From Sedimentitalea nanhaiensis DSM 24252 (GTDB taxonomy: Bacteria > Pseudomonadota > Alphaproteobacteria > Rhodobacterales > Rhodobacteraceae), in contig NZ_KI421509.1 in assembly GCF_000473225.1 (NCBI RefSeq), positions 128,362 through 192,361 of the forward strand: a stretch of 64,000 nt of DNA, in the 5' to 3' direction. Each line of letters opens with the position of its first letter. Position 1 is the stretch's first letter. The translations under genes and the position numbers were made by a program. This document shows positions 18,839 to 25,588 of this stretch, one piece after another. The notes below the pieces were generated by a model that searched no databases, was not told the origin of the DNA, and saw only the letters and a program-made list of their open reading frames with translations.

Positions 18839-18898
18839 ATGCGAGCGCGCCGCGTTGGGTGTGCCTTGCAGGGCGTCAGGCGCAGAGCTTTGCTGCGG

Positions 18899-18912
18899 TT
18901 GATCTGGATCAT
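18899..18912. promoter_or_regulatory. FNR/FnrL-type binding site upstream of two cytochrome c genes
   Basis: TTGAT-CTGG-ATCAT differs from the FNR consensus (TTGAT-N4-ATCAA) in one base. It lies 131 bases before the first cytochrome c start and carries the same CTGG spacer as the perfect site upstream of ctaD. In Rhodobacter relatives FnrL controls respiratory genes in response to oxygen. The distance is long for simple activation, so a promoter between the site and the gene would be needed. Confidence 0.5.
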
Positions 18913-19042
18913 GGCACGGGCTATGGACCTGTCCAACTCTGTCTGCAGGGATCATTGAGATGTGCTGGCCTGCCCGATGGGGGAGGCATGTTAAGATGAT
19001 GGCCCTCGGTCGACGATTGGTGAACCCAGGGAGGGAAAGTAA

Positions 19043-19456
19043 ATGCAGACCGTCCGATCCGCACTGGCAGCCGCTGCAATTTGTATCGGCGGTCCGGCGT
19101 TGGCGCAGGATACGGCCAAGGGGGCCGAACTGTTTCAAATACACTGTGCAACGTGCCATGGTATCGAGGCGGGCGGGCAGGGACCGATGGCCTCGGTACT
19201 GTTGGTCAAGCCCGCTGACCTGACCCGGCTGCAAGAGTCCAACGATGGTGTATTCCCCACCGAACGGGTGATCCGGCGCATCGATGGGCGCGACCCGCTG
19301 GTCAGCCACGGCAGTCCGATGCCGGTTTACGGGTACTTTTTCGAAGGCGAGGATGCGTCGATCAAGACGCCCAGCGGCCAGCCGGTCCTGACCAGCCGGG
19401 CAATCGTTGACCTGCTGGGCTATTTGCAGTCGTTGCAATCGTCAAACGAGGGATAA
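19043..19456 (+). CDS. Secreted c-type cytochrome, monohaem
   Basis: A 137-residue protein with a signal peptide ending at ALAQD and one haem-binding CATCH motif (CXXCH) at about residues 35-39. A likely distal methionine ligand is in GSPMPVYG near residue 90. It is probably a soluble periplasmic class I cytochrome handling one-electron transfer. A GGGAGGGAAAG ribosome site precedes the ATG. It is followed after six bases by a second cytochrome that is a lipoprotein, suggesting a donor/acceptor pair, and an FNR-type site lies upstream. Confidence 0.85.
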   Translation: MQTVRSALAAAAICIGGPALAQDTAKGAELFQIHCATCHGIEAGGQGPMASVLLVKPADLTRLQESNDGVFPTERVIRRIDGRDPLVSHGSPMPVYGYFFEGEDASIKTPSGQPVLTSRAIVDLLGYLQSLQSSNEG

Positions 19457-19462
19457 CCGGGC

Positions 19463-19864
19463 ATGAAATTTGCGTTCGGGGCGACGGTCTCAGTCTTGCT
19501 CGCGCTGGCCGCCTGTGGGCCTGCGGAGATGCCGGAACCTGGCGAGGGTGAAACGCTGTTCGTCGAGAATTGCACCGCCTGTCACGGCTATCGCGGCACG
19601 GGGGGCAATGCGCTGATCGGTGGGCAGGTGGCACCGGACCTGACGCAAATCTCGGCCAGAAATGACGGCAGCTTTCCACGCGCGCGGGTCATGTCGCAGA
19701 TCGACGGCTATGGGCATGGACGGGTGTCGCAGGAAGCGATGCCGGAATTCGGCACATTGCTGCAGGGGGATCTGGTTCCGGTCGAGGTTGACGGGATCAT
19801 GACCCCGACACCGCGCCCGCTCGCGGCTTTGCTGGCCTATCTGGAAAGCATTCAGGTACCCTAA
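19463..19864 (+). CDS. Lipoprotein c-type cytochrome, monohaem
   Basis: A 133-residue protein with a lipobox (LAAC, cysteine near residue 18) and one haem motif CTACH at about residues 37-41. The later AMPEFGTLL supplies a possible methionine ligand. It appears membrane-anchored in the periplasm and its architecture mirrors the preceding gene, suggesting duplication with one copy tethered. Its stop at 19862-19864 abuts the remnant of an IS630-family transposase, so the original 3' end or terminator may have been disturbed. Confidence 0.83.
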   Translation: MKFAFGATVSVLLALAACGPAEMPEPGEGETLFVENCTACHGYRGTGGNALIGGQVAPDLTQISARNDGSFPRARVMSQIDGYGHGRVSQEAMPEFGTLLQGDLVPVEVDGIMTPTPRPLAALLAYLESIQVP

Positions 19865-20070
19865 TCGGGCCTTTGGCGGGATCCCTGTCCGGCCTCGCAA
19901 AAGCCGCTCCGGCAGTGCTGCGTGGGCGCAGATGGCTGACTTCGACAAGCATGTCGAATGTCCGGGTGCCGCCCCGTCGCTGATGGGCATTGAGCCACGA
20001 GAAGGCTGACTGAGATCGGGTGAGTGTGGCGGCAGATACGGGAGTCGGCACCAGTCATCTTGAAAGCTTG
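19865..20070 (-). pseudogene. IS630-family transposase remnant, frameshifted
   Basis: Read on the minus strand, about 20012-20043 encodes YLPPHSPDL, which matches the LPPYSPDLNPIE catalytic signature of IS630 transposases. Immediately afterwards, in another frame, AFSWLNAHQRRGGTRTFDML (about 19950-20010) matches the AFSKLKAHLRR segment that follows it. The bases that should encode NPIE, including the last DDE glutamate, are missing at the junction, and the C-terminal ICA... segment returns to the first frame. At least two frame disruptions make this dead. No N-terminal part or terminal inverted repeats are recognisable. Confidence 0.6.
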
Positions 20071-20466
20071 CGCAGTAATCTGCTGAAAAGGAATGGGCCA
20101 AGCCGTCCAGACCCTTGTACCACCGGAGTACGGTGCCTGTACCGCGTCCGTCCAGGGGGCATCGCGCGGGCCCGGATCTGTTCGGTGACCGTCCCTTTGA
20201 CCGGATAGACGGAACCGCCTTGTTTTGTACGACAGGCATGGGACAGCGAAGAACAGCATTGCGCTCGATATTTTCAGAAGCGGATCCCGGTCTGCACCGG
20301 CTGAAAGCGGCGCGTTAGCGCGCCAGTTTGCGGGTCTTCTGCCGGCGGTAAAAGCGAATCCCTTGAACGCGCGCGGCTTTGCGTATGCGTGTGGACTGCC
20401 CGCCGGGACCGTTGTCAGGGCACATCGAATATGGTCACCTGGCCGCTTTGGATCGTACCCTGTGAG
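20071..20466. other. Non-coding stretch between IS remnant and zincin-like lipoprotein gene
   Basis: No convincing gene is seen. A minus-strand frame at 20315-20425 would give a 36-residue, strongly basic peptide (ending FYRRQKTRKLAR) with a weak GGTGA site; it might be a small protein or the tail of a decayed gene. The rest reads in all frames as random GC-rich DNA and may be scar from the IS630 insertion. Confidence 0.4.
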
Positions 20467-21150
20467 CTAGGCGCAGATCCCGTCCAGTTCGGCACCTTTC
20501 CACGGAAGATAGACATTGCTTTCGCGCTGGGGTCCGGGCAGGTCCGCGACCGGAAAGCTCTCCCGCAACATGGCGTGCAGCCGTTGTGTGCGCGGCGCAT
20601 CCGGTGCCAGGGCGCGGCAGCAAACGTATTCTTCGACAATCGCGCCCTGTTGCTCAAACCCATAGCTCAGAAAGTCCGGTGCGCCGTCAAGATCGAACAG
20701 ATAGGGGTCGTCCACGCTGCCGTGTTCGGCGGCGGCGCGCATCGGGCTATAGCCGGTACGGCCCCGGTTCTGCCACTGCCAGACGTGGGTCAGTTCATGC
20801 GCCAGCAGCATGGACTGGATCAGGTACATACGTTCGGGATAGTCGGGCATGTAGTTGTCCAGGTACCAGTCACCAACAAAAAAGACCCGGTTGAACAGGG
20901 TGACAGCCGCCGGTTTGCTGGTCACCACGGCCTCTTTTACCGGGGGCAGAATGCGCTCTCGACAGGCAATACGCGGACGCGGTTTGCGGCGAAAGGTGAC
21001 GGCGGCGACGGGCGCGCCCTTGACCAGCCGCACCCGGCTTGTGTCCAGCTGCGACCCCTGCAGAGCCTTGGCGAACTGCGTTTCGGTTTCGGTCAGGGGG
21101 CGGCCGCAAGCGGCGAGCAGGGACAGGATGAGAAGGGTGCGCAGGATCAT
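20467..21150 (-). CDS. Zincin-like lipoprotein (HELTH motif)
   Basis: The start chosen is the ATG at 21150, opening a short lipoprotein signal (MILRTLLILSLLAAC). The 227-residue product has AHELTHVWQWQ near residues 113-123, an HEXXH zinc motif, and a downstream glutamate-rich region (GAIVEEYVCC) that could supply the third ligand. The pattern suggests a DUF4157-like metallopeptidase fold anchored in the periplasm. Substrates are unknown, and some HEXXH lipoproteins are inactive. It is apparently monocistronic. Confidence 0.7.
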   Translation of the reverse strand: MILRTLLILSLLAACGRPLTETETQFAKALQGSQLDTSRVRLVKGAPVAAVTFRRKPRPRIACRERILPPVKEAVVTSKPAAVTLFNRVFFVGDWYLDNYMPDYPERMYLIQSMLLAHELTHVWQWQNRGRTGYSPMRAAAEHGSVDDPYLFDLDGAPDFLSYGFEQQGAIVEEYVCCRALAPDAPRTQRLHAMLRESFPVADLPGPQRESNVYLPWKGAELDGICA

Positions 21151-21223
21151 GACACGATGATAGCCCGTTGCTCTGAGGTGGGGTAGACACCGGATGCGCA
21201 AAACGCGATTTTTCTGAGCCGGG

Positions 21224-21886
21224 TCAAAGGCTCATAGCAAGAACGCGGCTGATCTCGGTCAGCGGGCGCCCGGACTGATCCATCCAGGTGTTAAATGCAT
21301 TCTGCACGGCGCGCAGGGCGGTTTTCGAGGTCGCGGGTTTGTCGATTACCCCCTCGGCAATCAGGCGGGCGGTGACGTCGCGGGACAGGATGAAGCCGTC
21401 GCGCCCAACGAAGCGCATGGCATATTGCGCCGTGCTGCCGCCCAGGCGCGAGCCTTGCGTTTTCAGCAGATCGAGCAGCCCGATATAGTCGGTCGAAGGC
21501 CAGCTGCCGAATACCTTTCCCGCGCCGCCGTCCTGACGCAGGTCCAGCAGAAAGGCGGCATTGTCGCGCACCGTGGCGATCTTGGTGCCGTTGCGGACGA
21601 TGGCCGGGTTCCGCAGCAGGGCGTCAAATTTTTCGTCATCCATCATGGCGCATTTGCCGACGTCAAAGCCGTCAAAAGCGGCTTCGAATCCGTCCCATTT
21701 GGCTTCGATCACTTTCCAGTTGAAGCCGGCCTGAAAGACGCATTTGGTCAGGGTGGACAGCCAGCGATCTTCTGGGACTTGCGCCAGGTTTTCGCGGGTC
21801 TCGGGAGGCGTGAGCTGTGCGTTCAGCGCCGTCTTACCGCCGTGGCGGGCGGCAGCCATGTCGAAAATCCGGTCGAAGTCGCGCAT
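21224..21886 (-). CDS. Tag-like DNA-3-methyladenine glycosylase family protein
   Basis: A 220-residue protein starting at the ATG at 21886 (MRDFDRIFDMAAARHGG) rather than 14 codons upstream. It resembles the helix-hairpin-helix glycosylase Tag: CVFQAGFNWKVIEAKWDGFEAAFDGFD corresponds to the QAGLSW...F..F region, and RFVGRDGFILSRD to the KFVG segment. The zinc-binding cysteines and EWG motif of E. coli Tag are absent, so it is a divergent group common in roseobacters. A base-excision role is plausible but untested. Confidence 0.72.
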   Translation of the reverse strand: MRDFDRIFDMAAARHGGKTALNAQLTPPETRENLAQVPEDRWLSTLTKCVFQAGFNWKVIEAKWDGFEAAFDGFDVGKCAMMDDEKFDALLRNPAIVRNGTKIATVRDNAAFLLDLRQDGGAGKVFGSWPSTDYIGLLDLLKTQGSRLGGSTAQYAMRFVGRDGFILSRDVTARLIAEGVIDKPATSKTALRAVQNAFNTWMDQSGRPLTEISRVLAMSL

Positions 21887-22011
21887 GGTAATCCTCCGAA
21901 AATACCGGGAGAACCTTGCCCCTGACAATGTGCCGTTGCAACCGTTTTGGTTTGCTCCAGTATCGGCGTGGCCTTTATTATTTAATCTTTACAGTATCTT
22001 AATGGGATTTT

Positions 22012-22593
22012 CTATTCGGCTGCGGCGGTCTGTTCGACCTGGGTTTCGGGCGTGCGGGCCATCGGGCGTATGGCGCCGGATGCTGTGGCGTCGTGGTGGG
22101 CCTGACAGCGGCGGATCTCTTCAAAGGCTTTGCGCGAACCGGTCAGCGGATAGCGTCCCAGGCGGGTTTCGCCGTGCTGCCATTGCATCGTGCGTTCGCG
22201 CTGGAACTGGGCAATGAACTGATGCGCATCGGTGGCGTCGATCAGGATGTTCAGCCCCGGCAGGCCGTTCAGCATCACGCCATCCATGTTCAGCGTCCAG
22301 GCGGGCTGGGTGCCAAAGCGCAGTTGCACCTTGTATTCGGCCCCGTCCTTCATCGCCGACCAGCGCCGGTCCAGAATGGTGACATCCAGCGCCGGGGTCT
22401 TGCGGGTGTGGTCGAAGCCGATGAAAAAGGCGGTGTAATCTTCGTACAGAACAAAGGCTTGGCAGCCCTGCGAGCCGGGGTAGTAGGAGATGCGCCAATC
22501 GCCGATCGTTTTCCAGTCCACGGACTGCGCCGGCGCGACAGTCCCGCAGAGCAACAGCAAGGTCGTGAAGAAAACGGAAAAGTGACGCGCCAT
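22012..22593 (-). CDS. Secreted protein of unknown function
   Basis: A 193-residue protein with a signal peptide (hydrophobic to about residue 20, cleavage near APAQS). The mature part is beta-rich (WRISYYPGSQGCQAFVLYEDYTAFFIGFD) with two spaced cysteines, and ends in a Thr/Ala/Glu-rich tail. The early region resembles proteobacterial periplasmic proteins that judge enzyme inactivation, but no active-site pattern is clear. It is divergent from folE2 across a 442-base gap. I do not recognise the family with confidence. Confidence 0.65.
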   Translation of the reverse strand: MARHFSVFFTTLLLLCGTVAPAQSVDWKTIGDWRISYYPGSQGCQAFVLYEDYTAFFIGFDHTRKTPALDVTILDRRWSAMKDGAEYKVQLRFGTQPAWTLNMDGVMLNGLPGLNILIDATDAHQFIAQFQRERTMQWQHGETRLGRYPLTGSRKAFEEIRRCQAHHDATASGAIRPMARTPETQVEQTAAAE

Positions 22594-23035
22594 CAGGCCC
22601 TCGTGTAATGGTTCGGTACGGGTCTTGTAGCAGAAAACATCCGCCCGGTCCCGGTTGCCGCGTTACGACCTTTTGAAACCGATCTTGGAGCCCGAACCGA
22701 GTCTTCGTCAACCCAAGTTGACAAAAGGTAAACGGGTGTGGCCGGGATGGGTCCAAAATGACTTTGTTTGGCTGAACGGGTTGGGTTAACGGCGGTTTTC
22801 ACCGTATGATCCCCGTACATACCCTGTACATATCGCGTCCATACGCGGGGCCGTATCGGGGCGGGTTAACAGGGCATGCGCCGCCAGACGGTTAACGCGA
22901 CCGCAGGAGAGGGGTAGAATCTTTCCCATCAGGAAATAAATCTTCCAGATGCCTGACGAGATGATTGGCTAAATGTGCAATCCGGCCCTATGTTAGAGTC
23001 TGCAACCGCCCAGCCGGGCAAGATCGGAGCGTGAT
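22594..23035. other. Divergent intergenic region upstream of folE2
   Basis: No gene is visible in these 442 bases. A perfect 6-4-6 palindrome, GTCAAC-CCAA-GTTGAC (22707-22722), carries a TTGACA-like hexamer and could be an operator, but no matching -10 element was found. The stretch is otherwise AT-richer than the genes, with several GGTTAAC-type words. I see no riboswitch or tRNA-like fold and no Zur-type palindrome next to folE2. Confidence 0.35.
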
Positions 23036-24136
23036 ATGAACATCCATACGCCTGAACGCGAGCAACTGCCCGACCGGAGCGAGGCCGAAGCGGCGTTGAA
23101 TGTGCTGCGGGCCTGGGCACGGCAGGCATCGGAGGCCGAGATCCTGGCGCTTGATCCGTCGGTTGCGCGGCTGTTGCCGCAGACAGGGCTGAATTACCCG
23201 TCGCTGTCGCGCAGCTATCCGCAGGATTTTGTCGTCGATGCTGCCTATCGCGACAGCCTGCCGGATCTGCAGAACGGGCCGTCCAGTCTGATCCGGGGTT
23301 CCAGACAGCAGATCCAGCACGTGGGGATTTCGAATTTCCGCCTGCCGATCCGGTTTCACACCCGCGATTCCGGCGATCTGACGCTGGAAACCTCGATCAC
23401 CGGCACAGTGAGTCTGGAGGCGGACAAGAAGGGCATCAACATGTCGCGCATCATGCGCAGCTTTTACGCCCATTCCGAACGCACGTTCAGCTTTGAGGTG
23501 ATGGAAGCGGCACTGGATGGGTACAAATCCGATCTGGACAGTTTCGATGCGCGGATCCAGATGCGGTTCTCGTTCCCGATGAAGGTCGAAAGCCTGCGGT
23601 CGGGCCTGTCGGGATACCAGTATTACGACATCGCGCTGGAACTGGTGGAAACCGGGGGCGTGCGCCAGAAGATCATGCATCTGGACTATGTCTATTCGTC
23701 GACCTGCCCCTGTTCGCTGGAGCTGAGCGAGCATGCGCGGGCGATGCGCGGGCAACTGGCGACGCCGCATTCGCAACGCTCGGTGGCGCGGATTTCGGTT
23801 CAGCTGGATCGCGAATCCGATTGCCTGTGGTTCGAAGACCTGATCGACGCCTGCCGCCGCGCGGTGCCGACCGAAACCCAGGTGATGGTCAAACGCGAGG
23901 ACGAACAGGCCTTTGCCGAGTTGAACGCCGCCAATCCGATTTTTGTCGAGGACGCGGCGCGGTTGTTTTGTGAGCAGTTGCAGGCGGATCACAGGATCGC
24001 GGATTTCCGGGTTGTCGCCAGTCATCAGGAAAGCCTGCACAGCCACGATGCGGTCAGTATCCTGATTCAGGGCGAGACCTTTGCCAGCGGCAGTCTGGAC
24101 CCCAAACTGTTCTCTACCCTGGTACATCCGGGCTGA
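23036..24136 (+). CDS. folE2: GTP cyclohydrolase FolE2 (type IB)
   Basis: This enzyme converts GTP to 7,8-dihydroneopterin triphosphate, the first step of folate and queuosine synthesis. The 366-residue length is somewhat above the usual 260-320. Recognisable motifs are SRSYPQDFVVDA near 57-70, VGISNFRLPI near 97, and STCPCSLELSEHARAMRGQL near 220-240, where the CPC cysteine belongs to the metal site. The IB form can use metals other than zinc, unlike FolE1. Later folate steps, folB and folP, are near 40 kb in the same window. Confidence 0.93.
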   Translation: MNIHTPEREQLPDRSEAEAALNVLRAWARQASEAEILALDPSVARLLPQTGLNYPSLSRSYPQDFVVDAAYRDSLPDLQNGPSSLIRGSRQQIQHVGISNFRLPIRFHTRDSGDLTLETSITGTVSLEADKKGINMSRIMRSFYAHSERTFSFEVMEAALDGYKSDLDSFDARIQMRFSFPMKVESLRSGLSGYQYYDIALELVETGGVRQKIMHLDYVYSSTCPCSLELSEHARAMRGQLATPHSQRSVARISVQLDRESDCLWFEDLIDACRRAVPTETQVMVKREDEQAFAELNAANPIFVEDAARLFCEQLQADHRIADFRVVASHQESLHSHDAVSILIQGETFASGSLDPKLFSTLVHPG

Positions 24137-24211
24137 AACCGGCCTGTTGGACCCGGGAATTTCCCCGAGCCGTACAGGGGATAGAGGCGTAATCCTGCAG
24201 AAATGCCGCAG

Positions 24212-24230
24212 TGCAGCAAAAATTGCTGCA
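24212..24230. promoter_or_regulatory. TGC-rich palindrome, candidate PhaR operator
   Basis: A perfect inverted repeat, TGCAGCAA-AAA-TTGCTGCA, lies 90 bases before the phasin-like start. It sits in a TGC-rich stretch that also contains CTGCAG (24195-24200) and GCCGCAG just upstream. PhaR of Paracoccus and Rhodobacter, the repressor of phasin genes, binds TGC-rich sites of the CTGC-N3/4-GCAG type, which this resembles. It is therefore proposed as a PhaR site controlling the following two genes. Confidence 0.5.
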
Positions 24231-24320
24231 TCCGCGCGAATCACGTGATATGGTGCCAAAAAGCCCGTGTGCGATGGCCCGGATTCTCCGGGGCGGGGCA
24301 TGAGGCGGAGGCGTGAGCAT

Positions 24321-24659
24321 ATGCACGAAACCATCGACCGCGCGAGCGATATGGCCAAGACCTGGAATTCCGTCGCGCAGATGACGGTGGACACCCAATG
24401 TATCGTGGCGATGCGGCTGTGGGGCATGTCGGGAACCTGGTCGGTTCCGCCGGGGGAATGTGACGAGATGATCCGCGAAAAGGCTCCGGCTTTCACCGAG
24501 GCTCTGGTTGCAGGCGTTTTGACCGCCCTGAACGGGCGTGGCCCGGACCGGGTGATGCAGGCGGTGATCGGGCCGTTGTCGGACCGCACAATCGCCAATC
24601 GGGCGCGGCTGGCCGATCGCGGGCCGCGGTGCTTTGGCTTTGGCCAGCAGACAGAATGA
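24321..24659 (+). CDS. Small phasin-like protein, possibly PHA granule-associated
   Basis: A 112-residue protein starting at the ATG at 24321. It is mostly amphipathic helix (TVDTQCIVAMRLWGMSGTWSVPPGECDEMIREKAPAFTEA, residues about 23-62) followed by a basic tail (RTIANRARLADRG). Relatives in roseobacters are often labelled antifreeze protein without basis. The helical nature, the TGC-rich palindrome upstream and the repeat protein downstream suggest a phasin-like coat protein of polyhydroxyalkanoate granules. This is inference; no phasin family motif is certain. Confidence 0.55.
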   Translation: MHETIDRASDMAKTWNSVAQMTVDTQCIVAMRLWGMSGTWSVPPGECDEMIREKAPAFTEALVAGVLTALNGRGPDRVMQAVIGPLSDRTIANRARLADRGPRCFGFGQQTE

Positions 24660-24685
24660 CAGATCGAAATACGGAGCAATTCAAC

Positions 24686-25486
24686 ATGACACCCATTCCC
24701 AACCCGCTGCACATCCAAGCGGCGTACATGCGCGCCGCTGGTTTTGCGATCAGCACGAACATCCGCATCATGCAGATCATGACACGCTCGGCAATGCGGG
24801 CCCCCTATCTTCCGGTCAGCGCCCTCACGGCTGCTGTGACCGAGAGAGGGCGCGCTGTTACGAAAGCGGCTGCGCCGACCCCGGTTGCGAAGGCGGCTGC
24901 GACCCCGGTTGCGAAGGCGGCTGCGACCCCGGCTGCGAAAGCTGCGGCGGCCCCGGCTGCGAAGGCGGCTGCGGCCCCGGCTGCGAAGGCGGCTGCGGCC
25001 CCGGCTGCGAAAGCTGCGGCGACCCCGGCTGCGAAAGTCGCTCCGGCCCCGGTTGCGAAGGCTGCGCCAGCCCCGGTTGCGAAGGCTGCGCCAGCCCCGG
25101 TTGCGAAGGCTGCGCCGACCCCGGCTGCGAAAACCGCGCCGACCCCGGTTGCGAAAACCGCGCCGACCCCGGTTGCGAAGGCTGCGCCAGCCCCGGTTGC
25201 GAAAGCTGCGCCGACCCCGGTTGCGAAAGCTGCGCCGACCCCGGCTGCGAAAGTCGCTGCGGCCCCGGTTGCGAAAGCCGCGTCGGCCCCGGCTGCGAAG
25301 GCTGACTCCAAAGCTGCGGTGCAGACCGCAATGGCGCTGGAGACCGAGGCCAAGGCACCGGTTGCGGCCAAGAAGACCACCACCCGCAAGACGCGCACCC
25401 GTCGCGCATCCGCCAAGGCGGCGGGCACTGCGGCAAAAACCACTGCAAAAACCGCCGAAACCAAACCGGCGCCCAAGACCACGTGA
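24686..25486 (+). CDS. Ala/Pro/Lys repeat protein with histone-like tail
   Basis: A 266-residue protein beginning at the ATG at 24686 after a GGAG site. Residues 1-60 form a helical head (NPLHIQAAYMRAAGFA), residues 61-205 are about 18 tandem eight-residue units with consensus A-A-P-x-P-[VA]-A-K, and the last 60 are Lys/Arg/Thr-rich (KKTTTRKTRTRRASAK). The layout recalls PhaF-type phasins and histone H1-like proteins, in which a granule-binding head carries a DNA-binding tail. The 27-base gap from the phasin-like gene indicates one operon. Function is inferred, not shown. Confidence 0.68.
   Translation: MTPIPNPLHIQAAYMRAAGFAISTNIRIMQIMTRSAMRAPYLPVSALTAAVTERGRAVTKAAAPTPVAKAAATPVAKAAATPAAKAAAAPAAKAAAAPAAKAAAAPAAKAAATPAAKVAPAPVAKAAPAPVAKAAPAPVAKAAPTPAAKTAPTPVAKTAPTPVAKAAPAPVAKAAPTPVAKAAPTPAAKVAAAPVAKAASAPAAKADSKAAVQTAMALETEAKAPVAAKKTTTRKTRTRRASAKAAGTAAKTTAKTAETKPAPKTT
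24866..25300 (+). repeat. In-frame 24-bp tandem repeat array (about 18 units)
   Basis: 435 bases are built from units of 24 bases ending GCGAAG or GCGAAA, each encoding eight residues around Pro-[Val/Ala]-Ala-Lys. Neighbouring units differ by a few substitutions, and some pairs are nearly identical, so the array looks subject to slippage or unequal exchange and could vary in copy number between strains. The base pattern leaves other frames open on both strands, which produces spurious ORFs. Confidence 0.9.
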
Positions 25487-25588
25487 CGCCGACCGACGGC
25501 CTGCGCCAGACGCGGGCCGTCGTTCCCTGTTGGCACGGGGCCGGGTGGCGCTTGACAGTTCGGCCCGGTGCCGCCAACGCTGCGCCCC

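Noticed and set aside
24866-25300. Repeat array considered as CRISPR
   Set aside because: Units are directly joined with no spacers, are in frame with a protein, and there are no cas genes.
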